Below are positions 18,017 through 27,559 of a stretch of DNA of 64,000 nt, one piece after another. The position numbers and the translations under genes are program-made. Numbering within the stretch: position 1 is the stretch's first letter; each line of letters begins with the position of its first letter. The stretch spans positions 1-64,000 of the forward strand of contig JANXRE010000031.1 of the NCBI GenBank assembly GCA_025353165.1. Reading direction: 5' to 3'. Source of the stretch: Acidobacteriota bacterium (lineage in GTDB: Bacteria; Acidobacteriota; Terriglobia; Bryobacterales; Bryobacteraceae). The notes below the pieces were generated by a model, which was given only the letters and a program-made list of their open reading frames with translations, had not been told where the DNA came from and made no database searches.

Positions 18017-18407
18017 TCAGGCCGGCAGACAAACTCGTGCGGCGTCGTTGTGAGGGGGATGCCGGACGGGCTCGGGGAACAGCAGGTCGGCCTCGCAGCC
18101 GCACAGGCAGCGTTCGCGGCGGACGTCGCCGAAACGGTCCGCGCCGGGCGTCGCGTGCAGCGCGTAATGTCCCTCGCACTCGTACGCGATCAGTCTGCCG
18201 TCGGAATCGATCATCTGTTCGAACACCGGGACCTGGAAGCGCTGCCAGAGCTGGTCGCGTTCGGCGCCGCCGAGGAAATCGCCGGGACGGGCGAGGACGA
18301 TCACGGCGTGGGTGGGGGCGGCGGTTATCCTTAATAACTGAGACAGCGACGCGGCGATGGCCTGCGGCTTCCAGAGCGCCAGGCGTTCCCGCTCGCTTTC
18401 ATCGAAC
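18017..18407 (-). pseudogene. Truncated unassigned gene cut at the 18-bp repeat
   Basis: The frame encodes LALWKPQAIAASLSQLLRI, then FQVPVFEQMIDSDGRLIAYECEGHYALHA and CLCGCEADLLF. The regular helix/strand pattern and the Cys cluster look like a genuine protein that I cannot name; it is a C-terminal region with no proper start. Upstream it runs directly into the 18-bp repeat at 18408, whose bases supply the preceding residues of the open frame, so the 5' part was probably lost at that junction. Confidence 0.35.
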
Positions 18408-18425
18408 CTAGCGGGAGTTTCCCAC
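18408..18425 (+). repeat. 18-bp direct repeat, copy 2
   Basis: Exact copy of 13684-13701 in the same orientation; the identity ends sharply on both sides. The 4.7 kb between the copies holds the intact transketolase operon plus relics. From 18426 to about 18516 I see nothing recognisable. Confidence 0.7.
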
Positions 18426-18546
18426 TGACAAAGCAAGAATGCTCCCAACGCCCGCAGAACTATGAAGATAGCGGGCTAGCTCCGTATATACCACGGCTTC
18501 AGCCGAAGGCTGGTATTGCGCCAACAGCTTCCGCCAGAGTTTTCCG

Positions 18547-18948
18547 CCCGGCCTCCATCTCTTCGAGCAGCCGCACAATTACCCGCGCGAAGTGGTCGCG
18601 TACACCGGAACGCACGACAACGATACGACCATCGGCTGGTGGAACAGCGAAGCGGGCGGCGGATCGACGCGCAGCGCGGAAGACATCGCGGCGGAGCGCG
18701 AGTTCACCCGGCGCTACCTGCGGACCGACGGGCGGGAGATAAACTGGGTCTTCATTGAAACGGTTGCGGCTTCGGTTGCGGACACGGTCCTCACTCCGAT
18801 GCAGGATGTGCTCGGGCTGGGCAGCGAGACCAGAATGAATCTGCCCGGGCGGCCGGACGGAAACTGACAGTGCCGCCTCCGTCCGGATTCGCTGCGTCCG
18901 GAAGACGCGGCGCGCTTGCGCGGGATCGCGGAGACGTACGAACGATGA
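18547..18948 (+). pseudogene. malQ: C-terminal remnant of 4-alpha-glucanotransferase
   Basis: In one frame the sequence reads PGLHLFEQPHNYPREVVAYTGTHDNDTTIGWW, the hallmark C-terminal signature of amylomaltase MalQ, then NWVFIETVAASVADTVLTPMQDVLGLG and RMNLPGR. The conserved GNWQWR is interrupted: the first Trp codon is TGA (18865-18867) and the second reads TGC. Homology continues beyond the stop (RPDSLRPEDAARLRGIAETYER) to a TGA overlapping the next gene's ATG at 18945. The whole catalytic N-terminal part is missing. The ATGA overlap shows that malQ and the transporter were once an operon. Confidence 0.85.
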
Positions 18949-20240
18949 AACCACGACTGAGCTTCTGGCAAATCTGGAACATGAGCTTCGGCTTCCTCGG
19001 CATTCAGTTCGGCTGGGGATTGCAGATGGCGAACATGAGCGCCATCTACGAATACCTGCACGCGAGGGCCGACCAGATTCCCATCTTGTGGCTCGCGGCG
19101 CCGCTGACGGGTTTGATCGTGCAGCCGATTATCGGTCACATGAGCGACCGCACCTGGAACGGATGGGACGGCGGCGGCCGTACTTCCTCACGGGCGCGAT
19201 TCTGAGCTCGCTGGCGCTGATCGCGATGCCGAATTCGGCGGCGCTTTCGATGGCCGCGGGGCTGCTGTGGATCCTCGACGCGTCGATCAACATCAGCATG
19301 GAACCGTTCCGCGCGCTCGTCGCCGACATGCTGCCGCAAGAGCAGCGCACGCGCGGGTTCGCGATGCAGAGCACTTTCATCGGGCTCGGCGCGGTGGTCG
19401 CGTCGGCGATGCCGTATATTCTGACGAACCTGTTCCATGTCTCGCGGGAACATGTGTCCGGCACGGTGCCCGAGTCCATCCGGCTGTCGTTCTACATCGG
19501 CTCGGCAGCGTTCTTCGGTGCGGTGATGTGGACCATCCTGCGTACCTAAGGAATACCCGCCAGCCGACCTGGAAGCGTTCCGCCGGACGAAGGAACAGAC
19601 CTCGGGCTTCGGCGACAACGTCGCGGAAATCCTGCACGCCATCGGCACGATGCCCAAGACCATGCGCCAGCTCGCGCCGGTGCAATTCTTCACCTGGCTG
19701 GGCCTGTTCTGCATGTGGCTGTATTTCTCAGTGACGGTGGCGCGCAATGTGTTCGGAGCGCCGGACGAGAACTCGCCGCTGTACACGCAGGGAATCGAAT
19801 GGGCGGGGAACTGCTTCGCGATGTACTCGGCGGTCTGCTTCGTGTTCTCCTTCGCCCTGCCCTCCATGGCCGCGAAATTCGGCCGCAAGGGAACGCACGC
19901 CATCTGCCTGCTGTGCGGCGCGCTGGGACTGCTGTCGGTGGGCGTCATCCACGACAAGTGGTTCCTGCTGTTGTCGATGACGGGCGTGGGCATCGCGTGG
20001 GCCAGCATCATTTCCATGCCGTACGCGATTCTTTCCGGCTCCCTGCCGCCGGAAAAGACCGGCATTTATATGGGCATCTTCAACTTCTTTATTAAGTTGC
20101 CGGAGATCGTCGCTTCGCCGGCGTTCGGGTGGGCGATGAATCACCTGCTCGGCAACAACCGCCTCGCCGCGGTGACCGGCGGGGGCGTGTTTCTGATGCT
20201 GGCGGCGATCCTCGTGTCACGGGTGAAAGAAGAAGCGTAG
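18945..20240 (+). pseudogene. MFS sugar transporter (maltose type) with two frameshifts
   Basis: Three open segments join into one GPH/sucrose-maltose type MFS protein of about 430 aa. The first (MKPRLSFWQIWNMSFGFLGIQ... to SDRTWN) loses frame near 19160, where one base appears missing before RMGRRRPYFLTGA; this is the conserved motif SDRTWNRxGRRRPY. The second runs from there to WTILRT and stops at TAA 19547-19549; deleting one T restores KEYPPADLEAF and the last segment to VSRVKEEA. Both shifts are single-base, so an assembly error is conceivable, but the adjoining malQ and GH13 genes are also broken. Confidence 0.85.
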
Positions 20241-20241
20241 T

Positions 20242-22083
20242 ATGCGCATCCTGGCTCTGCTGTTCGCGTACGCGTGCCTGCTGGCCGGGGCTCCGCCGCG
20301 GGTGCTCAAAGTGGAGCCGCCGAACTGGTGGCCGGGGCACTCGATCCATCCGGTGCGGTTGTTGATTCACGGATCGGGATTCGAGGGCGCGCGCGTGGAC
20401 GCCGGAGACTCGGGGCTCGAGATCGGATTGACTCAGGTGAACGCCCGCGGCATTTACCTGTTCGTCGATGTGGGAATTCCGGCCGGGGCGCAGCCGCGTC
20501 CAGTTTCGCTGACCGTGACGACCGCCGAGGGCGCGGCGACGATTCCCTTCGAGATCTCGGCGCCCCTGCCGCGCGCCGGACGCTTCCAGGGATTCTCCGC
20601 AGACGACGTGATTTACCTGATCATGCCGGACCGCTTCGCCAGCGGCGATCCCTCGGTTTCCCATGCGCTGGTGGACCGGGCCAAGCCGCGCTACTATCAT
20701 GGCGGCGATTTCCAGGGGATCATCGATCATCTTCCCTATCTGAAAAGCCTCGGGGTGACCGCGCTGTGGCTCAAGCCCTGGTACGACAACGTCAATCACC
20801 TGAACTCCAAGGAGACCTACGGCGGCGAGGAGATTACCGACTATCACGGGTACGGCGCGGTCGATTTCTACGGCGTCGAGGAGCACTTCGGCGATCTCGG
20901 TAAGTTGCGGCGGTTAGTGGACGCGGCGCACTCGCTCGGGATCCGGATCATTCAGGACCAGGTGACGAATCACAGCGGCCCGTATCACCCGTGGGTGGAG
21001 GATTCACCCACGCCTACATGGTTCAACGGAACGGTCGCAAAGCATCTCGAGAACGCCTGGCAGACCTGGACGCTGGCCGACCCGTATTCGCCCGAGCCGA
21101 TGCGCCGGGAAACACTGGAAGGCTGGTTCATCGACATTCTGCCCGACCTCAACCAGAACGACCCGGAGGTCGCGCGATACCTCATCCAGAACACGCTCTG
21201 GTGGGCGGGCGTAACCGGGCTCGACGGGATCCGGCAGGACACCTGGCTGTATGTGCCCCGCCCGTTCTGGCGCGACTGGATGGCCGCGATCAAGCGCGAG
21301 TATCCGGCGATGCGGGTGGTGGGCGAGGTGTTGGACGGAGATCCCGCGCTGGTCTCGTTCTTCGCGGGCGGCCGGCCACAGTACGACGGGATCGACACGG
21401 GCGTGGATTCGCTGTTCGATTTCCCGGCTTTCTTTCAGATAAGGCACGCGTTCGCGCAGGGCAAGTCGATCCGCGCGGTGGCGAGCATGCTCAGCCACGA
21501 CCGGTTGTATCCCGATCCCGGCCGGCTGGTGACTTTTCTCGGGCTACACGATGTCGGCCGGTTCATGAGCGAGCCGGGCGCGACGGTGGACGGGCTGAAG
21601 CTAGCCTGGACGTTCCTCATGACGTCGCACGGAATCCCGATGATTTACTATGGCGACGAGATCGGGATGCGGGGCGGCAACGATCCCGATAACCGGCGCG
21701 ATTTTCCGGGCGGGTGGCGGGGCGATCAACGGAACGCGTTCGCGCGGGCGGGGCGGACGGCGGACGAGCAGGCGGTCTTTCAGCACCTTCAGAAGCTGCT
21801 GGCTGTTCGCTCGGCCAACGACTGCCTGCGGCGCGGGCGGATGGTGAATCTGCTGGCCAACGATCAGCAGTAGGCCTACGCGCGCATCGGGGACCGCGGC
21901 TCGGCGGTGGTGGCGCTCAATAATGCGGCGGCGGCGACGTCGTTGGAATTTGCGGTACCTCTGCCGGACGGAACGGAGTTAGTCGATGCGCTGCTGGGCG
22001 GTGCCCTGGTTACTCGGGTCAGTAAGAGGCGGATTGCCGTCTACTTGCCCGCTCGCGGTGGGATCGTGTTGGTTAGTAAATAG
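20242..22083 (+). pseudogene. GH13 cyclomaltodextrinase/neopullulanase-like enzyme with premature stop
   Basis: The open part (543 aa to TAG at 21871) has a signal peptide (MRILALLFAYACLLAGA), a cyclomaltodextrinase N-terminal domain (VEPPNWWPGH...) and a GH13 TIM barrel. Catalytic segments are visible: nucleophile region GLDGIRQDTW, acid/base VVGEVLDGD and transition-state stabiliser GLHDVGRF; IIQDQVTNHSGP is the conserved N-H region. After the TAG, the same frame continues AYARIGDRGSAVVALNN and the expected C-terminal beta domain to TAG at 22081. The catalytic barrel is whole, so a shortened enzyme might still fold. It follows the MFS gene by one base. Confidence 0.8.
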
Positions 22084-22142
22084 CCATGGATATAACGTTC
22101 TGAACGGCTGCCGCCGATAGCCTGGGTAGAGAGGATAGTGAA

Positions 22143-22580
22143 ATGACTATTTCATCCACCCTGCGCTCGATCGATCAGTCTCTTCTGAATGAGATCCGTT
22201 CTTACCACTCCCACTCCACGACGTCCGGTGTGACGCCCGCGGCCACGACGGCGTCCGACGATGTCGGGATATCGAAGGCGGCGGAATTGTTCAAGGCTTT
22301 GCAGCAACTCCAGACCTCGAACCCGGCGGAGTTCAAGCAGGTACTTACGGACGGAGCGGCCAAGCTCAGGGAGGCGGCCAAGGACGAGTCCAATCCGGCG
22401 AACACGGAATTGCTGAACGACCTCGCGGACCGGTTCCAGAAGGCGGCCGACACCGGGGACCTCGACGCGATTCAGCTGAAGGGCCACGGCAGCCATCATC
22501 ATCATCATCATCGCCATTACCAGGAAGACGACCAGGATGCCTCCTCGAGCCTGATCGCCGGCATTCTGACGAAAAATTGA
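22143..22580 (+). CDS. Small histidine-rich protein, 145 aa
   Basis: The protein is predicted mostly helical, with a Ser/Thr/Ala linker (25-42), a helix-forming middle (AAELFKALQQLQTSNPAEFKQVL) and a C-terminal His cluster of six consecutive His plus nearby His, Asp and Glu residues (about 114-130), which could bind Ni, Zn or Cu. There is no signal peptide. AGAGGATA precedes the ATG. It sits upstream of the motA/B-like pair but is separated by 90 bp, so a link is only positional. The family is not recognised. Confidence 0.6.
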   Translation: MTISSTLRSIDQSLLNEIRSYHSHSTTSGVTPAATTASDDVGISKAAELFKALQQLQTSNPAEFKQVLTDGAAKLREAAKDESNPANTELLNDLADRFQKAADTGDLDAIQLKGHGSHHHHHHRHYQEDDQDASSSLIAGILTKN

Positions 22581-22670
22581 CGGTGACACGATCTCGTCAG
22601 CGTGACGGCCAGCAAACTCAACGGTTTGTAACGGCCTGCAATGTGCCTTGGGTCTATTGGGAGGATCCAC

Positions 22671-23480
22671 TTGCAAGTCTCTGAAGCTGTAGCGCCATTC
22701 CCGGTGCGGGCCGAATCCGGAATACGTCGGCTCGACCTGAGCCTCCTGGCCGGTATCGCGGTCGCGCTTTGCGCTGCTGTGGCAGGCATTTGCTGGGCCA
22801 GGCTGGACCTCAGCTACTTTCTGCACCCCACGGGAGCGGCGATCGTGTTGGGAGGCACGCTCGGCGTCACCCTGGTGACGACGCCGGGGGCGGCGTTGGT
22901 CAATTCCGCACGCAGGATATGCGGTCTTCTGTCGGCTACTTCGATCGACCGGGAATCGCTCATTGAAGAGATTGTCCGGTATGCGCGGCTGACCCGCAGG
23001 GAAGGTTTGCCGGCATTGGAGCGCGCCGCCACCGAAAATCCGAATGCCTTTCTCCGGAACGCGCTGCTGCTGGCGGCGGACGTGACCAACCGCGACGAGT
23101 TGAAAAACTCACTGGAGCTGGAACTGCGGCTAAGGGAGCGGCATGGGAATGCGGACGCCAAGGCGCTGGAGGTGGCGGGAGGATTCGCTCCGACGCTCGG
23201 AATCATCGGCACCGTGATCGGGCTGATCGAGGTGATGAAGCAGTTCTCGAATCTCCAGGCTGTAGGATACGGGATCGGCACGGCCTTTGTTTCGACGATC
23301 TATGGGCTGGCGCTCGCCAACCTGTTTCTGCTGCCGCTGGCGCACCGGATTCGCGCGCGGGTGGCGGAAGCGTTCGAGACTCAGGAGCTGATCATGGAAG
23401 GCGTGCTTCATATCGCGGACCGGGTGCATCCCTCGCTGGTGCGAATCCGGCTCCGGTCGTTTCTGCGGGAGGTACGCTGA
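22671..23480 (+). CDS. MotA-like proton-channel protein
   Basis: A 269-aa MotA/ExbB-superfamily protein. Four membrane segments are visible: LDLSLLAGIAVALCAAVAGI, FLHPTGAAIVLGGTLGVTLV, then after a cytoplasmic region the pair GGFAPTLGIIGTVIGLIEVM and GIGTAFVSTIYGLALANLFLLPLA. The third segment has the conserved TxGxxGTVxG signature. I take the TTG at 22671 as the start because GGGAGG lies seven bases before it; the in-frame ATG at 22641 has no good ribosome site. With the next gene it should form a stator that drives flagellar or gliding-type movement or another proton-powered process. No flagellar genes are nearby. Confidence 0.85.
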   Translation: MQVSEAVAPFPVRAESGIRRLDLSLLAGIAVALCAAVAGICWARLDLSYFLHPTGAAIVLGGTLGVTLVTTPGAALVNSARRICGLLSATSIDRESLIEEIVRYARLTRREGLPALERAATENPNAFLRNALLLAADVTNRDELKNSLELELRLRERHGNADAKALEVAGGFAPTLGIIGTVIGLIEVMKQFSNLQAVGYGIGTAFVSTIYGLALANLFLLPLAHRIRARVAEAFETQELIMEGVLHIADRVHPSLVRIRLRSFLREVR

Positions 23481-24124
23481 TGCCGGAGCCAGAGTACTTT
23501 CAAGCGGAGGCGGGCAAGCACGACCGCTGGATGGTCAGCTACGTGGATGTCTTGACGATTCTCCTGGTTCTGTTCGTGACCGTCGCGGCGCACGGGATCC
23601 AGCAGCCGGCCGCCAGACACGATCCATTGGCGGACACCAAAGAGAAGCTGCAGCGCCAGGGAGTGGATCTGAAAGTGGCGCCGCGCGGGCTGGTTATCAG
23701 CATCCCGCAGGCGGTGTTGTTCGCGACCGCCGACGATCGCATCAGCTCGACGGCGTGGCCGATGATTTCCGGAATCGCCGGGGTGCTCCGCGATATGCCG
23801 AACAAAGTTGAACTCGTGGGGCACGCGGACGCGAGCCCGATTCGAGGCGGACGCTTTCGGAGCAACTGGGAACTGTCAGCGGCGCGGAGTCTCCGTTTGC
23901 TGGAGCTTCTGACGGAGCAGTACGGCCTGCTGGAGGCCCGGCTTTCCATCGCCGGCCAGGGCCCGTATAGTCCCAAGAGTTCCAACGACACCGCGGACGG
24001 CCGGGCGTCGAACCGCCGCGTGGAAATCCTTATTCTGAACGACGAGACGCTTCCAGATTTCCAGGCTACTGCCGCGTGGCCGGCTCGTCGACTCGCAGAA
24101 ACTGGTCGGCACGAACATCCTTGA
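23480..24124 (+). CDS. MotB-like stator protein with OmpA domain
   Basis: A 214-aa partner of the MotA-like protein. The single membrane helix WMVSYVDVLTILLVLFVTVAA contains the stator aspartate D23 in the SYxD context. A linker and an OmpA-type peptidoglycan-binding domain follow (VELVGHADASPIRGGRFRSNWELSAARS...ASNRRVEILIL). Start and stop overlap with motA (TGATG), so the two are translationally coupled. The final 59 bp overlap the end of the convergent FG-GAP gene, an unusually long tail-to-tail overlap that adds residues with no family counterpart. Confidence 0.88.
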   Translation: MPEPEYFQAEAGKHDRWMVSYVDVLTILLVLFVTVAAHGIQQPAARHDPLADTKEKLQRQGVDLKVAPRGLVISIPQAVLFATADDRISSTAWPMISGIAGVLRDMPNKVELVGHADASPIRGGRFRSNWELSAARSLRLLELLTEQYGLLEARLSIAGQGPYSPKSSNDTADGRASNRRVEILILNDETLPDFQATAAWPARRLAETGRHEHP

Positions 24125-25718
24125 GCGTTTGCCGGATCCCGCTGGGCCAGGCGATCTCCACGGTCCGGGCCGCCGTAGCCGGTCCCAGCCCGAAGTGCAC
24201 GCGTTTATCGCTCGACGATAGATAGCTGCCCGCCGTCGTAACCGTGGCGTACTGGGAGCCGCTCGCGGTGGTGACTTTTACCTCCGCGCCGATGCCGTCG
24301 CGATTGCTTTTGTGGCCGGTGAGCGAAAGAGTCAGCCAGTGATTCGAAGTTTGCGTCTGGTTGAGAATGACATGCGCCTCGCCTCCGTTGGTTGTCACCA
24401 CGGCGTCGATACGGCCGTCGTTGTCGATGTCGCCGGTCGCCATACCGCGCCCCACCCAGGCCTCGTGAAAAACCGCGCCGGACTGGGCCGAGACGTCCAC
24501 AAAGCCGTGACCGGTGTTTCGCGCCAGCAGCATGGGCTCGCGATATCGAAGTTGCGGGAATGTGAGTTGGATAGACGGGAGGTCGTGCCCCTGCGCGATT
24601 AACAGGTCCTTCCATCCGTCGTTATCGTAATCCACGAACCGGATTCCCCAGCCGGAGTGGAGCAAAGTCATGCGCGCGATGCCGGTGGACTGGCTCACAT
24701 ACGTGAAACTGCCGTCGCCGTCGTTGTGATACAGGGCGTAGACCTGATTGGCCAGGTTGTCCACGACGAGGTCCGGACGGCCGTCGTTGTCGTAATCCGC
24801 GAAATCCACGCCCATGCCGGCGTAGGTCCGTCCGTCGCCATCCACCGCGACTTCCGACATCAGCCCGACTTCTTCGAACGTGCCGTTACCCTTGTTGTGG
24901 TATAAAAACTCGGTCATCGAATCGTTCGCGATGTAGAGGTCGATGCGCCCGTCGCGATCATAATCGGCGATCGCGATGCCCAGCGCTTTGGCCGGTTTGG
25001 CGAGGCCCAACTTCTGAGCCACCTCGGTGAAGTGGCCGCCACCGTCGTTGTGAAAGACCAGCGGCGCGATCGGCTTGAATACGTCTGGGTGACAGTAGCC
25101 CCGCAGTTCCTCGGTGTGCTCTCCGCACCACAGGTCGTTGAAGTCCCAGTCCGCGTAGCGCAGCACTACGAGATCCAGCAGTCCATCCTGGTCCAGATCC
25201 ACCCACGCTGCGCCGGAGGACCATCCGCTGCCGCCCACGCCGGCGCGCTCCGTAACGTCGGTAAACGTGCCGTTGCCGTTGTTGTGGTAGAGCTTATTGC
25301 CGCCGTACGCGGTTACGTATAAGTCCTCGAAGCCGTCATTATCGTAGTCCGCGGCGGCAACGCCCATCCCGTAACCCACGCCCTGCAATCCGGCCTTCTC
25401 GGTGACGTCTTCGAAAGTGCCGTCCGTCTTCTGATGCCAGAGACGGTTCCAGTGCTCGGGACCGGTCTTGCGGGGGATTGCGCCCAGCGGCATGGGATCG
25501 CCGATCGGGGCTCCGTTCACGAAGAAGATATCGAGCCGGCCGTCGTTGTCGTAATCGAACAGCGCGACGCCGGAGCCCATCGTCTCCAGCAGGTATTTCT
25601 TAGACGTTTTCGGCGCTACGTGCTGGAACTTCACGTGGCTCTCAGCGGTGATCTCGCGGAAGGCGCCCGGTTGGTTCGCAGCTAAAACCGCGCACGCCAG
25701 AAAAGCGGACAGACGCAT
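24066..25718 (-). CDS. ASPIC/UnbV FG-GAP repeat protein (CRTAC1-type)
   Basis: A 550-aa secreted protein. The signal peptide is MRLSAFLACAVLAANQ; the open frame extends further to 25805 but would overlap the upstream gene. It carries seven or eight FG-GAP/VCBS repeats, each with the calcium-binding core D-x-DxDGxxD (for example FDYDNDGRLDIFF, ADYDNDGFEDLYV, VDLDQDGLLDLVV, ADYDRDGRIDLYI), forming an integrin-like beta-propeller. A C-terminal UnbV/ASPIC domain (HWLTLSLTGHKSNRDGIGAEVKVTT, then VHFGLGPA and IAWPSG) closes it. It lies 8 bp behind a paralogue, so the two are co-transcribed. Role: extracellular adhesion or substrate binding, by inference. Confidence 0.88.
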   Translation of the reverse strand: MRLSAFLACAVLAANQPGAFREITAESHVKFQHVAPKTSKKYLLETMGSGVALFDYDNDGRLDIFFVNGAPIGDPMPLGAIPRKTGPEHWNRLWHQKTDGTFEDVTEKAGLQGVGYGMGVAAADYDNDGFEDLYVTAYGGNKLYHNNGNGTFTDVTERAGVGGSGWSSGAAWVDLDQDGLLDLVVLRYADWDFNDLWCGEHTEELRGYCHPDVFKPIAPLVFHNDGGGHFTEVAQKLGLAKPAKALGIAIADYDRDGRIDLYIANDSMTEFLYHNKGNGTFEEVGLMSEVAVDGDGRTYAGMGVDFADYDNDGRPDLVVDNLANQVYALYHNDGDGSFTYVSQSTGIARMTLLHSGWGIRFVDYDNDGWKDLLIAQGHDLPSIQLTFPQLRYREPMLLARNTGHGFVDVSAQSGAVFHEAWVGRGMATGDIDNDGRIDAVVTTNGGEAHVILNQTQTSNHWLTLSLTGHKSNRDGIGAEVKVTTASGSQYATVTTAGSYLSSSDKRVHFGLGPATAARTVEIAWPSGIRQTLKDVRADQFLRVDEPATRQ

Positions 25719-25726
25719 TTTCGCGC

Positions 25727-27442
25727 CTACGCCTTTTTTTCCGTGATCGTGATCAGGCGGTCCGCCGACACGTTTGCTATGCGCTCGACGCCGCCGCTCG
25801 GCCATCGAATCTCCAGGTCCGCCTTCTCGGCTGCGCCCAGCCCGAAATGCAGCCGCGGGTCGTCCACCGAGTAAAAGCTGGACTGGCTGAGAACTTCGCG
25901 GGCCTGCACTTTCCCTCCGTAGCGCGCGGTGACGCGAGCGCCGATCGCGCTGCGGTTGGACACCGTACCGATCAGTTTCACCTTGAGCCAGTGATGGTTG
26001 CCGCTCAAGTCGTTGCGCAGTAGCGACGGCGGCTCATTCAGGTTGACGATGAGCACATCGATGTCGCCATCGTTGTCGAAATCCCCGAATGCGCAGCCGC
26101 GGCTGGTGTGAGGCGCTGAAATGGCCGGCCCCGCGCCGTCCAGCAATTCCTCGAATTTTCCATTTCCGAGATTTCGAAATACGACGCGGGGCGTCTTGGC
26201 CGGATATTGGGGCAGCTTCGCTTCGATCTCGGGGTAGACGCCGCCGGTCACCCAAAACAGATCCGGATAGCCGTCATTGTCGAGATCGAACATGCCGGCT
26301 CCCCATGAGACGTAGCGCGTCTCCACAGCGAGGCCGGCGCGTGTGGTGACGTCGTCGAAGTAGCCCTTGCCATCGTTGTGGTAAAGGATCGGCGTGTCGT
26401 CCGCAAAGTGGGTCTTCAGGATATCCAGGCTGCCGTCCAAGTCGTAGTCGCCCACGCCGACGCCCATTCCGGCCTGTTCCATGCCGTCCTCGTTCAGGGC
26501 CACGCCGTTCTCCACGCCGATGCTGCTGAACGTGCCGTCGTGATTGTTGCGCAGCAGGAAACTCGGCGTCGAGTCGCAGGCCACATACAGGTCGGGCCAG
26601 CCATCGTTGTCGAAATCCGCCGCGACCGCGGTCATGCAGTAACTGCCGGTAGCCTTCGCCACGCCCGATTTCACGCTCACGTCGGTGAAGGTGCCGTCGC
26701 CATTGTTGTGATAGAGCGCCGGCGCGCTCGGCTTGAGCCCGCGCGGACCGCAATTCACGGGGATGCCTTTCCATGAGCAGTAAGAATTCTCGCCAGGGCG
26801 CGGAAGGGACTTCGGATCGAACTCCAGGTAGTTGGCCACGAAAAGGTCGAGATACCCGTCGCGATCGTAATCGACAAAGGCGCAACCGGAGCCCCACAAA
26901 ACGCCGGGATGAAGCAGGCCGGCTTCGTGCGTGACGTCCGTGAATGTGCCGTCGCCGCTGTTCCGGTATAAAACGTTCTGGCCCCAATACGTTATGAAGA
27001 TATCCTCGAACCCGTCGTTGTTGTAATCGCCCACCGTCACCGCCGAGGCCCAGCCCGTGCGGCGCAGCCCCGCTTTATCGGTCACGTCGGTGAACGTGCC
27101 GTCGCGATTGTTGTGGTACAGGCGATTGGTGGCGTCCCGCGGCGGATCGTCGAACCGCGTACCGCACAACACGAACAGGTCCATCCAGCCGTCGTTATCG
27201 TAATCGATGAAAGCGCAGCCGCACCCGGTGGTTTCGAGGATGTAGGCTTTGTGATCGACGGGACCGTAGATGACCGGCGCACGCAGGCCGGCGGCCGCCC
27301 CGACGTCGGTGAATTGGGCATGGAAGGGCAATCCCGACGGCTTTCCGCGCGCGAGCGGTTTCACGCCGCGCGTGACGATGCCCTGGCCGTGCGTCCGGGA
27401 CGCAGAAACGGCAAGCAAACTGAGCCATTGCCGCCGCGTCAA
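25727..27442 (-). CDS. ASPIC/UnbV FG-GAP repeat protein (CRTAC1-type), Tat-like signal
   Basis: A 571-aa paralogue of the downstream gene. The start MTRRQWLSLLAVSASR has a twin-arginine-like RR followed by a hydrophobic core, so export by Tat is possible. FG-GAP repeats with DYDNDG, DYNNDG, DYDRDG, DFDNDG and DLDNDG cores span residues 70-480, and a UnbV/ASPIC domain (WLKVKLIGTVSNRSAIGARV, VDDPRLHFGLG, IRWPSGG) ends the protein. GDGTFTDV motifs recur between blades. It is divergent from the large TonB receptor with 117 bp between them, where both promoters must lie. Confidence 0.9.
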   Translation of the reverse strand: MTRRQWLSLLAVSASRTHGQGIVTRGVKPLARGKPSGLPFHAQFTDVGAAAGLRAPVIYGPVDHKAYILETTGCGCAFIDYDNDGWMDLFVLCGTRFDDPPRDATNRLYHNNRDGTFTDVTDKAGLRRTGWASAVTVGDYNNDGFEDIFITYWGQNVLYRNSGDGTFTDVTHEAGLLHPGVLWGSGCAFVDYDRDGYLDLFVANYLEFDPKSLPRPGENSYCSWKGIPVNCGPRGLKPSAPALYHNNGDGTFTDVSVKSGVAKATGSYCMTAVAADFDNDGWPDLYVACDSTPSFLLRNNHDGTFSSIGVENGVALNEDGMEQAGMGVGVGDYDLDGSLDILKTHFADDTPILYHNDGKGYFDDVTTRAGLAVETRYVSWGAGMFDLDNDGYPDLFWVTGGVYPEIEAKLPQYPAKTPRVVFRNLGNGKFEELLDGAGPAISAPHTSRGCAFGDFDNDGDIDVLIVNLNEPPSLLRNDLSGNHHWLKVKLIGTVSNRSAIGARVTARYGGKVQAREVLSQSSFYSVDDPRLHFGLGAAEKADLEIRWPSGGVERIANVSADRLITITEKKA

Positions 27443-27559
27443 TCGCCGGTCCTCATTTGAAACCAGTATACCGGCAGCGGGCCGCCATTGATTTTGCGCG
27501 AGAGTAATGGTAAGGTACTAACAGTTCTTCCGGGGCATTTTAAAGTCTGAGGGGTAAAA

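Noticed and set aside
22490-22525. CAT-rich run in the His-rich gene taken for a microsatellite or an engineered six-His tag
   Set aside because: It is in frame in a natural-looking gene with no vector sequence nearby; a native metal-binding cluster is simpler.
24205-27321. Numerous short frames with Gly-Arg-Arg repeats within the FG-GAP genes
   Set aside because: They arise from reading the repetitive Asp-Asn-Asp-Gly codons in other frames.
27443-27559. Candidate promoter TTGCGC to TACTAA upstream of the large TonB receptor
   Set aside because: Both boxes are weak and the spacing is poor; not reported as a feature.
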